A model generated the notes under the pieces. That model saw only the letters and a program-made list of their open reading frames with translations. It did no database searches and was not told the origin of the DNA. A program made the translations under genes and the position numbers. A stretch of 48,075 nucleotides of DNA from CAZTAR01 sp043813895 (GTDB lineage Bacteria > Planctomycetota > Phycisphaerae > UBA1845 > UTPLA1), in NCBI GenBank assembly GCA_043813895.1, contig JBDRKQ010000089.1:1-48075 (forward strand), written 5' to 3'. Below, piece after piece: positions 36,937 to 44,010 of the stretch (the first letter of the stretch is position 1; the number at the start of each line of letters is the position of its first letter).

Positions 36937-37419
36937 TCAGCCGACACGCACTCTCATGATGGGTTGGTCGAATTCGACGGGCTTGCCGCTCTCCACCTCG
37001 ATAGACTCGATCGTGCCGGAGACCTCGGCCTTGATCTCGTTGAAAACCTTCATCGCCTCGATAACGCAGACGACCGTATCGGGATTGACATGGTCGCCGA
37101 CTTGAACAAACGGAAGCGATTCCGGATCGGGCGCCGCGTAGAACGTGCCCACCATCGGCGACGCAATGAAGACGGCCTGCTCGTCTTTAGGCGGCGGCGA
37201 TTCGTTTTCCAATCCGGGCACGGCGGGAGCGGCGGCCGTTGGCGACAGCGCAAGATCGGCCGGTGTGGCCGGCGCCGACTGTGCCGACACCACAGGCTGA
37301 CTGCCGCCGGCCCTGCCCCTTCGCAGGACGATCCGCTTATCGCCGTCCCGAATCATGACTTCTGAGAGGTCGTTCTCGACCATGAGATCAGTGAGCGTCT
37401 TGATTTCTTCAATGTCCAT
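36937..37419 (-). CDS. accB: Biotin carboxyl carrier protein of acetyl-CoA carboxylase
   Basis: 160 residues. The biotinylated lysine is K124 in CVIEAMKVFNEIKAE, the standard EAMK site. An N-terminal helix region (IEEIKTLTDLMVENDLSE) and an Ala/Pro-rich linker (about 40-75) precede the biotinyl domain, which contains IASPMVGTFYAAPDPES, typical of bacterial AccB. The ATG is preceded by GAGAG about 8 bases upstream. accC follows directly. Together they form the biotin carboxylase half of acetyl-CoA carboxylase; the carboxyltransferase genes are not in the window. Confidence 0.97.
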   Translation of the reverse strand: MDIEEIKTLTDLMVENDLSEVMIRDGDKRIVLRRGRAGGSQPVVSAQSAPATPADLALSPTAAAPAVPGLENESPPPKDEQAVFIASPMVGTFYAAPDPESLPFVQVGDHVNPDTVVCVIEAMKVFNEIKAEVSGTIESIEVESGKPVEFDQPIMRVRVG

Positions 37420-37643
37420 TCAGCGTGCTCTCTCAGGCCGGCGATCACCGGTCCGGCCTGTCCGCGCCGGCTCTGACGGTGGCCGGTTGGTAACGACCGG
37501 CTGCACGACCGATGCGCCGCTTCAAGTCCGGCGTTTCAAGTGGGGCGATTCTAGTCCAGTCCGCACGCAACGGTCAAGCCGAAGATGCCATCTCCCCATT
37601 CATCACCTTACCGCTCTGCCCCGTCCAAGAAACAACGAAAACA

Positions 37644-38459
37644 TCATCTGATGTGCTGTGGCGCCACGAAATCCTCAATGAACCGCCTCGCCGACGTTGA
37701 CGTGTGGTTCCCGAGGTAGCCGAACTTGATCCACGCAGGACGCCACCGGCATTCCGTGAAACCCTGGGGGCGGTGGCGCCAGCCGATCCACCCAGCGCTG
37801 GGCGTGTGAACCCGATCCGAAGTGCCGAGGAGCAGCGTGCCCATCCCAAGGAAGAAGAAGTCGCCCGGGCCGCCAAAAGACACCAGACCGTGTTGACATC
37901 GTGAAACCGCCGCCGCGATGTCACGAGCCGGCGAGATCGACGGCGCCAGCCACACGACGCTCCGGACACAAACCCCGGCCGGCAGCTTCTCCAAAGCGCG
38001 GAGCGTGACCCAACAACCGCCCGATTGCGCCAGCAGGTTCACGGGCGAATTCGGATACTCGGACCTGTAGTCCAGGATCGTACGAACGAGGCGGTCCGAC
38101 CAGCGTTCGTGGTGTCGGCGGTTCATGAGGTTCCTCAGAACGTAGAGCAGCGGAATCCCGCGAGCTCCACGTCGGTTCCAGGGGAAGACCGCCACGCTCC
38201 CGCGATAGCCCGACATGAGGAGGCCGCGGGCCATGCTGGCGGCATATCGACTGGGACCCTCGATGCCCCCGAGAATGAGCGTGAGCCCGCGACGGCGCCG
38301 CTGAGGCGTGTCCGCTCGATTCGGCAGGCGACTCCGCCAAAATATCCGCAGTAGCGTTGTGAATACCCCTGCAAGCGGATCAATGATGCCTCCCAGAACC
38401 GCTACGGCATTGAGGAACAGGGGATAAGGGTGTGCTGCGCGAAACGGACTCGTTTGCAT
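37644..38459 (-). CDS. Alpha/beta-hydrolase-like protein
   Basis: 271 residues from ATG 38459. The longer frame to 38768 overlaps efp and is rejected. The nucleophile elbow is VNLLAQSGGCWVTLRAL (Ser in A-Q-S-G-G, a variant of GxSxG). A candidate acid lies in GGPGDFFFLG and a candidate His in KFGYLGNHTSTSARRF, in the correct order. An early hydrophobic stretch (LNAVAVLGGIIDPLAGVFTTLL) may attach it to the membrane. Esterase/lipase activity is possible but the substrate is unknown. It sits 86 bp downstream of efp on the same strand. Confidence 0.65.
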   Translation of the reverse strand: MQTSPFRAAHPYPLFLNAVAVLGGIIDPLAGVFTTLLRIFWRSRLPNRADTPQRRRRGLTLILGGIEGPSRYAASMARGLLMSGYRGSVAVFPWNRRGARGIPLLYVLRNLMNRRHHERWSDRLVRTILDYRSEYPNSPVNLLAQSGGCWVTLRALEKLPAGVCVRSVVWLAPSISPARDIAAAVSRCQHGLVSFGGPGDFFFLGMGTLLLGTSDRVHTPSAGWIGWRHRPQGFTECRWRPAWIKFGYLGNHTSTSARRFIEDFVAPQHIR

Positions 38460-38545
38460 CGATCGAATCGCCTTCGCGATCCTCGCACGACCGGGCGCCG
38501 GGCACGGCGGGACCGGCTCATCCAAGCGCAAACGCGGGCGCGCTC

Positions 38546-39103
38546 TCACGCACGCTCGATATACTCGCCCGTCCGCGTATCGACGCGAAGGACCTCGCCA
38601 TTGCTGATGAAAGGCGGCACGCGAAGCTTGTAGCCGGTCTCGAGCGTGACTTCCTTGCTCTGGTTCGTGGCCGTCGCGCCCTTGACGACGGGCGGCGCGT
38701 CGGCAACCTCCAACTCGACTGTGTTGGGCAACTCCGCGCCGATGATCTGGCCGTCCATGATCTTGCACATGAGTTGCTCGTTCCCCTTGAGAAACTTCTC
38801 ACCGTCGGGAATGAGATCCTTGCTGACGTTGACTTGCTCAAAGGTGACGGTCTCCATCACCACGTAGTGGTCGCCGTCGCGGTAAAGGAACTCGAACGGC
38901 TTGTCTTCGACAAAGGGCACTTCGACCTTGTCGTTGACGTTGAACCGATACTCAACCACGTTGCCTTGCTTGAAGTTCTTGAGCTTCAACTTCATGTAGC
39001 TGCCCTTGTTTCCTTTGGCAACGTGCTGGGCCTCATGCACGATCCAGAGTTGGTTCTCGTGCATGACTGCCTGTCCTCTACGAATCTCCACCGCCTTGGG
39101 CAT
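38546..39103 (-). CDS. efp: Translation elongation factor P
   Basis: 185 residues, three beta domains. ATG 39103 has GGAG 6 bases upstream. EF-P rescues ribosomes stalled at polyproline. The N-domain tip, normally containing the modified Lys/Arg within PGKGG, reads AKGNKGSYMKLKLKN here, so it has a Lys at the expected place but no Pro. FEFLYRDGDHYVVMETVTF matches the family core, and the C-terminal NGEVLRVDTRTGEYIERA is typical (with Y/E ending). The tip variant may mean a different or absent modification. It is transcribed ahead of the hydrolase gene. Confidence 0.93.
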   Translation of the reverse strand: MPKAVEIRRGQAVMHENQLWIVHEAQHVAKGNKGSYMKLKLKNFKQGNVVEYRFNVNDKVEVPFVEDKPFEFLYRDGDHYVVMETVTFEQVNVSKDLIPDGEKFLKGNEQLMCKIMDGQIIGAELPNTVELEVADAPPVVKGATATNQSKEVTLETGYKLRVPPFISNGEVLRVDTRTGEYIERA

Positions 39104-39330
39104 GATGTCTCCCCGGTCACAAGGAATCGGCCTTGTCGCCGACGCGTAAACGGACCCTTTTCGCTCGATGCGATAACTTACTGCGAATACTCGCGTTATA
39201 ATTTCGCACGAAATGCGTTGCCGGTCAAGGGAGGCTGATTCCAAACCGCCGCCGGCTTTGTAGTATCGCAACTGCAAACGACGGCTATATTTAGGGTATC
39301 AGGGGGCATCAGGACATCGAGAGGAAGACC

Positions 39331-39756
39331 GTGATTCTGGTCGAAGCTGGCAAATTCATCGGCAAGAAGACCGCCGCCGCCCTCATCGCCGTTGCCGTTG
39401 TACTCGGCGGCGTGTGGTGCTGGCAGAACCCGGAAGAGGTCAAGGCGTTCGGCCACGTGGTCAAGGTCTCGCTGATCTGGCTCGCGATCGCCGCGGCGCT
39501 GCCGTGGTCGAGTTACCTCTTCATGCGGCCGTTGCTCGCGTTCCAGGCGGATCGGTTGTCGACCAACGCCGCCGCGGGGATGAGCCTCGCAGTCATCGCC
39601 GGCTACTGGCTCATCGACATCATCCTGGCATTCTATCTGGCCGACGAACCCATCACCGGTACGTTCACGTGGATCGTCGTGCTGATTGGTTTCCTTGCGG
39701 CTGCAGCTTATAATTTCGTGATCTGCGAGTCCCTGGCGAGGCACGCGGACTCGTGA
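39331..39756 (+). CDS. Small multi-helix membrane protein, function unknown
   Basis: 141 residues from a GTG start with GAGG about 6 bases upstream. Four hydrophobic segments (about 14-31, 44-60, 84-102 and 108-128) suggest a four-helix inner-membrane protein. It carries no recognised catalytic motif. It lies upstream of the kinase gene on the same strand with 127 bp between, so it might be co-transcribed with the ESCRT-like block, but this is only positional. TATATT at 39284-39289 could be a -10 box. Confidence 0.6.
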   Translation: MILVEAGKFIGKKTAAALIAVAVVLGGVWCWQNPEEVKAFGHVVKVSLIWLAIAAALPWSSYLFMRPLLAFQADRLSTNAAAGMSLAVIAGYWLIDIILAFYLADEPITGTFTWIVVLIGFLAAAAYNFVICESLARHADS

Positions 39757-39883
39757 CCTGCATCGATCCATTCCGAAGGCAATCCGCCGATGCTCACGGT
39801 CGCAGGGACGCAGCCACACACGCGAGGCAGCCGAGGGCGAGGCAACTGTGGGGGAGGCAGCCCGTTCGATTGAGGATGACGCC

Positions 39884-40948
39884 ATGACAGGACCGAAGGT
39901 GGGCGATCGAATCAGCGAATACCTGCTGGACGAACAGGTCGGCGCGGGCAGTTTCGGCCAGGTGTGGAAGGCGCACCATCACATCTGGCAGGAAGACGTC
40001 GTCGCAGTCAAAGTCCCCACGGATTCACAATTCGTCCGCAACCTCCAGAAGGAAGGCCTGACCATCCACGGACTCCGCCATCCGAACATCGTCCGCGCTA
40101 TCGGACTCGATCCCTATGCCGACGTGCCTTACCTCGTCATGGAGTACGTGGACGGCCCGTCGCTTCGAGAACTGATCGACGGCGCTCCCGCGGGACTGCC
40201 GATCAGAACGGCCCAGCGAATCACGTGCGGCATCCTCAAGGCGTTGGACCACGCCCACAAGAACAACGTAATTCACCGCGACATCAAGCCCGCGAACGTG
40301 CTGATCGCCGGGGCGAGATCAAAGTCGATTGACGAAATCGAGATTGATGACGTGAAGGTCACCGACTTCGGCCTCGGCAAGGCGGGGCAAGTCACGACGG
40401 CCAGCATCCTGCAATCGGGCAGTCTGCTATCCGAAGAAGGGCGAAGCATCTCCGGCACCGTGGCCTACATGTCGCCGGAACAACGGGACGGGCACGAAAC
40501 CGATGCGAGGTCGGACTTGTACGCCGTCGGCATCGTCCTGTTCGAGATGCTGTGTGGAGAGCGGCCCGGCGGGAGCGACTTGCCGTCGCACGTCCGCGAG
40601 GGCCTGCCGTCGTGGGTTGACCTTGTGTACGCGAGGCTCTACACACGCCGCGAGCGGCGCTACGCCAGCGCCGCCGATGTCCTCGACGCAATCGATGCCG
40701 GCTGCGTGCCGCCCGTCGTGATACCGGGTTCACCCATCGCGGTCGCCGGGGGTCCGGGCATCTCCGGAGAAACCCGAACGTGTGCGGCCTGCGGTGAGGC
40801 GGTCGAATCGGATGACAACTTCTGCATCATGTGTGGAGCCCGACTTGTGCAGGAGGTGCGACGCTGTCCGAAGTGCGAAGCGTATCCGGCGCCCGATGAT
40901 AAGTTCTGTGTTCGTTGCGGCACGGGGATTCCCGCGCGCACGGCGTGA
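39884..40948 (+). CDS. Serine/threonine protein kinase with two C-terminal zinc ribbons
   Basis: 354 residues from ATG 39884, with GAGG 8 bases upstream. The Hanks-type kinase motifs are complete: glycine loop GAGSFGQVW (20-28), catalytic Lys K43 in VAVK, HRDIKPAN (131-138), DFG (161-163) and SPEQ (197-200). The kinase domain ends near 275. Two zinc ribbons follow: C300xxC303/C314xxC317 and C328xxC331/C342xxC345, with no transmembrane helix. Zinc ribbons may mediate protein or membrane-complex recruitment. It heads the run that leads to the ESCRT-III-like genes. Confidence 0.9.
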   Translation: MTGPKVGDRISEYLLDEQVGAGSFGQVWKAHHHIWQEDVVAVKVPTDSQFVRNLQKEGLTIHGLRHPNIVRAIGLDPYADVPYLVMEYVDGPSLRELIDGAPAGLPIRTAQRITCGILKALDHAHKNNVIHRDIKPANVLIAGARSKSIDEIEIDDVKVTDFGLGKAGQVTTASILQSGSLLSEEGRSISGTVAYMSPEQRDGHETDARSDLYAVGIVLFEMLCGERPGGSDLPSHVREGLPSWVDLVYARLYTRRERRYASAADVLDAIDAGCVPPVVIPGSPIAVAGGPGISGETRTCAACGEAVESDDNFCIMCGARLVQEVRRCPKCEAYPAPDDKFCVRCGTGIPARTA

Positions 40949-40961
40949 TGGCGAAAGCGGT

Positions 40962-41183
40962 ATGGTGGCGAATTCCATGTTCATTGCAGCAGACACTATC
41001 ATCCTCATCGTGGTTGTTCTCGGGGTGGTGTTCTGGATCAGCAACGCGCGCCACCACAACCGCGGTAGACCATACGACGGCCCGCGTGTCATCTCCCGGT
41101 GGGAGTGCGACCATCCGGACTGCCGCGAGACGAACCCCCCGCACGCGCGCTATTGTCGGCGGTGCGGACAACGTCGATCATGA
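40962..41183 (+). CDS. Small membrane protein with C-terminal zinc ribbon
   Basis: 73 residues from ATG 40962, 13 bp after the kinase stop. An N-terminal transmembrane helix (TIILIVVVLGVVFWI) is followed by a short linker and a zinc-ribbon-like end with C-x4-C and C-x2-C (CDHPDC and CRRCGQ). The Shine-Dalgarno is weak, and ATG 40977 is an alternative start. Such TM-zinc-ribbon mini-proteins accompany membrane complexes in Planctomycetota. It may partner the kinase's zinc ribbons. Function is inferred only. Confidence 0.55.
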   Translation: MVANSMFIAADTIILIVVVLGVVFWISNARHHNRGRPYDGPRVISRWECDHPDCRETNPPHARYCRRCGQRRS

Positions 41184-41241
41184 CGGACCCGAGCGGATGT
41201 CATTGCGCAAGCTGTGACGAGCCCAGGTGCTGGACGAGCGA

Positions 41242-42654
41242 ATGAAAACGGCAACCACACATGCTCTTGAGACCGAGTCGGCCTTCCTTTCGGGGGTCTT
41301 GCCGAAGCTGAGGTTCGCCGGCAGCCGGTTCATCGCGGGCGCTTGGTTTGACGAGCCCCAGGAGCACGACAACGGCGAGCAGATCCGCGCCACCATGGCC
41401 GACCGTCGGATCTACGACCGCGACCGTTACGCCGCGATGCCGCACGGCAAGGGGTTTACGATCCGCGGGTTCGAGCGTCGCTGGCTTCTCTGGAAGAAGC
41501 TCAAGAGCGTGACGGTGGCGAGTGTTCTTGTGCCGCCCGGCCCGCTGCTGGAATCGGACGAGCCCGCGCCGCCGGTGACCTTCGCCGAACTCAAGGCACA
41601 CGTGGACAAGCTCGTCGAACACGGCAAGGCCCCGCACCTGATCGGCATCTGCAGCCCGAGCGGTTTCGAGGAGGAGGTCTGGAATCTGGCGATTGACATG
41701 CCCAACGTCAAGCTCGTGTTGATCGAGCCGGGCGACGAAGGCGGCTGGCGCGTCCGGAGCCCCGGCGGTGCGCTCGATCCGCGACTCTGCGGGCTCTTCG
41801 ATCCCGAGGACGTCCCGCGCAAGATCACTCGAGTGTACCGCGAGATCGAGGAGCGTAGCACCGACCTGTTGACAGGCGGATTGACCGCCCGCAGCATTGC
41901 CGAAAAGCTGGATCTTCCAGCTCTGCTCGTTGCCGAAGCGATTGCTCAGAAGGCCAAAGCCGACCCGGAACTGCACGTTTCCAGGCGGTCCGGTGAACTC
42001 ATACTCTATCGCGGCGCTCCCGCGTTGTCCGACAAGGAGGACAATTCGATGTCCCTGTCTGAATGGATCAGGCGCCTCTTCTCGAAAGAGGGCGAGGAGG
42101 CGAAGAAGATCAACGTGCTGGCCGAACGCCGGGCCGCTCTGTCCACGCGGCTGGACAGGCTCTACGAGGACATCGGCAAGCTCGAAACGAAGGAGCAGGG
42201 ACTCCACGAAGAAGGCAAGGCTTCCTCCTCGAAAGTCGCGAAGCGGCGGATCGCTGCGCAGATATCGCACCTGCGCAAAGACATCTCGCGCGTGAATACG
42301 AGTGCGGCGATGTTGGGCAAGCAGATCAACATCATCAGCACGCACATTCACAACCTCGAACTCGCACAGACAGGATCGGTCGCGCAACTACCCAGTAGCG
42401 AGGATCTCACCGAGGCCGCCGTCAACGCCGAGGAGATCCTCGAACAACTCAGTGCCAGCGACGAGCTTGTCAGCAGTCTCGAAATCGGCATGGCCGAATC
42501 GGCCATCTCCGACGACGAAGCGGCCATCCTCAAGGAACTGGAGGGAGATGATGGCGAGGCCGCTCAGCCCCGATCGACTGACACCGCGGCCGCGCAGGCC
42601 GATGCGCAAACGGAGCCGCCGCGCACGGAGCACGGCGAAGCCCAGGCGGAATAG
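41242..42654 (+). CDS. Winged-helix protein fused to an ESCRT-III/Snf7-like module
   Basis: 470 residues (GTG 41227 alternative). Numbering from 41242: residues 1-195 are an unidentified alpha/beta domain containing PHLIGICSPSGFEEEVWNL. Residues about 200-257 form a winged helix (LLTGGLTARSIAEKLDLP, then a wing ending in RRSGELILYRG). Residues 270-437 form an ESCRT-III-like module: amphipathic start SLSEWIRRLFSK, long helices rich in K/R/E, LRKDISRVNTSAAMLGKQIN, then acidic helices around EEILEQLSASDELVSSLEIG and SDDEAAILKELEGDD. The order wH then ESCRT-III recalls eukaryotic CHMP7. An internal ribosome binding site and ATG at 42049 could give the module alone. Homology is judged by eye. Confidence 0.65.
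   Translation: MKTATTHALETESAFLSGVLPKLRFAGSRFIAGAWFDEPQEHDNGEQIRATMADRRIYDRDRYAAMPHGKGFTIRGFERRWLLWKKLKSVTVASVLVPPGPLLESDEPAPPVTFAELKAHVDKLVEHGKAPHLIGICSPSGFEEEVWNLAIDMPNVKLVLIEPGDEGGWRVRSPGGALDPRLCGLFDPEDVPRKITRVYREIEERSTDLLTGGLTARSIAEKLDLPALLVAEAIAQKAKADPELHVSRRSGELILYRGAPALSDKEDNSMSLSEWIRRLFSKEGEEAKKINVLAERRAALSTRLDRLYEDIGKLETKEQGLHEEGKASSSKVAKRRIAAQISHLRKDISRVNTSAAMLGKQINIISTHIHNLELAQTGSVAQLPSSEDLTEAAVNAEEILEQLSASDELVSSLEIGMAESAISDDEAAILKELEGDDGEAAQPRSTDTAAAQADAQTEPPRTEHGEAQAE
42034..42051 (+). promoter_or_regulatory. Internal Shine-Dalgarno and ATG inside the winged-helix/ESCRT-III gene
   Basis: AAGGAGG (42034-42040) lies 8 bases before ATG 42049, in the frame of the large gene. Translation from here gives 201 residues beginning MSLSEWIRRLFSK, the same length and N-terminal style as the two stand-alone ESCRT-III-like proteins (200 and 202 residues). 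This is a better start site than the one for the full-length protein. Confidence 0.6.
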
Positions 42655-42659
42655 AGTGC

Positions 42660-42680
42660 GAAACGCGTAAACTGCGTTTC
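42660..42680. repeat. Hairpin after the fusion gene
   Basis: GAAACGC (42660-42666) pairs with GCGTTTC (42674-42680) around a 7-nt loop. It begins just after the fusion gene stop. No T-run follows at once, though T-rich DNA starts about 15 bases later, so it could be a weak terminator or RNA processing signal. Confidence 0.5.
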
Positions 42681-42701
42681 TGAACGTCTCGGTGTTTGGC
42701 G

Positions 42702-42740
42702 TTTTGCTATTTTGGCATTTTGACTTTTTGACTTTTCCTC
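42702..42740. repeat. Short tandem repeat of TTTTGNNN type before an ESCRT-III-like gene
   Basis: About five units of 7-8 bp (TTTTGCTA, TTTTGGCA, TTTTGAC, TTTTTGAC, TTTTCCTC) run to within one base of the AGGCG that precedes ATG 42752. Units differ, and the period is not strictly seven. Confidence 0.6.
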
Positions 42741-42751
42741 AGGCGTTTCCC

Positions 42752-43354
42752 ATGGGCCTCTTCGACTGGCTAACCAAGAAAAGCAAGTCGCTCTCGCAGA
42801 TGACGCGGCAGGAACTCCGGCGGCAGGAGTTGCTCCTCCAGCGTGATCGGGACCGGCTGCTGAAGCGTGTGACCGATCTTGCCGCCAAGAAGCAGGAGAT
42901 CTTCGAGCGCGGCGGGCAGGAGAAGTCGCCGGAGGTGCGACGCGTCCTCGCCCAGGAGTTCGACCTGAAAACGACAGAACAGCTCATGACGTCGCGACAG
43001 CTCAACATCCGCAGCAAGGAAGCGCTGACTGTCACGCGGATGCGGATGCTCCGTGAGAACGCCGACAAGGCCAAGGCGATGGGCAGCAAGGTCGGCATGA
43101 TCAGCGAGAAGGACATCGTGTCGCTTGAGAAGATGATCGAAAACGAAGCCATCACCACCGAGATGTACCAGGACCGCCTCGACTCGATGCTCAGCGTCGG
43201 CCTGCAAGAGGGCGAGAGCGCCTTGTCGCCGGGCAGCCAGCAAGTGCTGGACATCTGGGACCAGATGGACACCGGCCTAATCAAGGATACAGGGGACGCG
43301 TTCGACGAGGCCGACCGCCGCGTTCGCGAACGCCATCAGGCCGCGGAGGGGTAG
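42752..43354 (+). CDS. ESCRT-III/Snf7-like protein (second of three)
   Basis: 200 residues. It begins MGLFDWLTKK, an amphipathic start like those of PspA/Vipp1 and Snf7 proteins. Residues about 15-110 are strongly basic and helical (RQELRRQELLLQRDRDRLLK and ARVRRVLAQEF-like EVRRVLAQEFDLKTTEQLM), and residues about 120-200 become acidic and Met-rich (LEKMIENEAITTEMYQDRLD, DIWDQMDTGLIKD), as in ESCRT-III. No MIM motif is clear at the C-terminus. It lies after the fusion gene on the same strand. PspA-like proteins are the main alternative, but the short length, separate acidic half and co-occurrence with two similar genes favour ESCRT-III. Confidence 0.65.
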   Translation: MGLFDWLTKKSKSLSQMTRQELRRQELLLQRDRDRLLKRVTDLAAKKQEIFERGGQEKSPEVRRVLAQEFDLKTTEQLMTSRQLNIRSKEALTVTRMRMLRENADKAKAMGSKVGMISEKDIVSLEKMIENEAITTEMYQDRLDSMLSVGLQEGESALSPGSQQVLDIWDQMDTGLIKDTGDAFDEADRRVRERHQAAEG

Positions 43355-43358
43355 GGAA

Positions 43359-43386
43359 TAGCGAATGTCGAATTGCGAAAGGCGAA
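43359..43386. repeat. Heptamer repeat NNNCGAA upstream of the PspC gene
   Basis: CGAA recurs at exactly 7-bp steps (43362, 43369, 43376, 43383), giving four units. It lies between the second ESCRT-III-like stop and the pspC-like gene's ribosome binding site. Confidence 0.75.
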
Positions 43387-43423
43387 TTGACGCCTCTATC
43401 TGACTGTTGGGGAGGATTAGGCG

Positions 43424-43615
43424 ATGTACCAGAGCAAAGTGCTGAGAAGATCGCGCAGCCACAGGATGATCGGTGGAGTAGTCGGCGGACTTGCTGACTT
43501 CCTCGGCCTAGACCACACGCTGGCGAGAATACTGTACGTCATCATCTCGGTGGCGACTGCCTTCTCCGGCGTGTTGGCCTACATCATCTGCTGGCTGGTG
43601 ATACCGGAGGAATAG
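43424..43615 (+). CDS. PspC-domain membrane protein
   Basis: 63 residues, with GGAGG 8 bases upstream. The entire protein is a PspC domain: basic R-R-S-R-S-H-R, MIGGVVGGLADFLGLDHTLA, then a hydrophobic helix (LYVIISVATAFSGVLAYII) and the ending CWLVIPEE, which is the diagnostic end of the family. PspC proteins are membrane partners of PspA in the phage-shock envelope stress response, and PspA belongs to the ESCRT-III superfamily. Its place between two ESCRT-III-like genes supports a shared membrane-stress role. It lacks PspC's usual longer C-terminal domain. Confidence 0.9.
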   Translation: MYQSKVLRRSRSHRMIGGVVGGLADFLGLDHTLARILYVIISVATAFSGVLAYIICWLVIPEE

Positions 43616-43692
43616 GATTCAGCCGGATCGGACCGCGACCCCGAGGAAGCTGGTGTACGGGATAGACGCCGAGGGCAGAGGAAACTACTGCG

Positions 43693-43887
43693 ATGGAGAA
43701 AGTCGTCCAACGCTTCAACTCGTTTCAAGAAAGCGACCGGGCGGACCGGCGCTATTACATGAGCCTCGATCCCCAGGAGAGGCTCGATATCTTGTTGGAC
43801 CTCCTGATGATTGGGCATGCCCGGTACGCTGAAGATGCAGGGGTATTCAAGAAAGTCTATCGAATTGTCAAACTCGGTGAGAGTTAA
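43693..43887 (+). CDS. Small orphan antitoxin-like protein
   Basis: 64 residues with GAGG about 11 bases upstream. The sequence FNSFQESDRADRRYYMSLDP followed by QERLDILLDLLMIG resembles small proteins that precede nucleotidyltransferase (AbiEii-type) toxin genes. No such toxin gene follows here; a heptamer repeat and the third ESCRT-III-like gene do. It may be the leftover half of a toxin-antitoxin pair, or may have been inserted into the block. The gene is real by its ribosome binding site spacing, though weakly supported. Confidence 0.55.
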   Translation: MEKVVQRFNSFQESDRADRRYYMSLDPQERLDILLDLLMIGHARYAEDAGVFKKVYRIVKLGES

Positions 43888-43969
43888 TTCCACGACCGTC
43901 TGCGGATACCAAGAAGATCAGCGGCGAGGACACCTGAATCGAAAGGGAGAGAGGATAGTCGGCGGCTCT

Positions 43970-43997
43970 TTCGCTATTCGCCATTTGCTATTCGCTA
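43970..43997. repeat. Heptamer repeat TTCGCTA just before a ribosome binding site
   Basis: Four 7-bp units, TTCGCTA, TTCGCCA, TTTGCTA and TTCGCTA, lie end to end and stop 2 bases before the GAGGA Shine-Dalgarno (44000-44004) of the third ESCRT-III-like gene. Confidence 0.85.
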
Positions 43998-44010
43998 TTG
44001 AGGATTCCCC

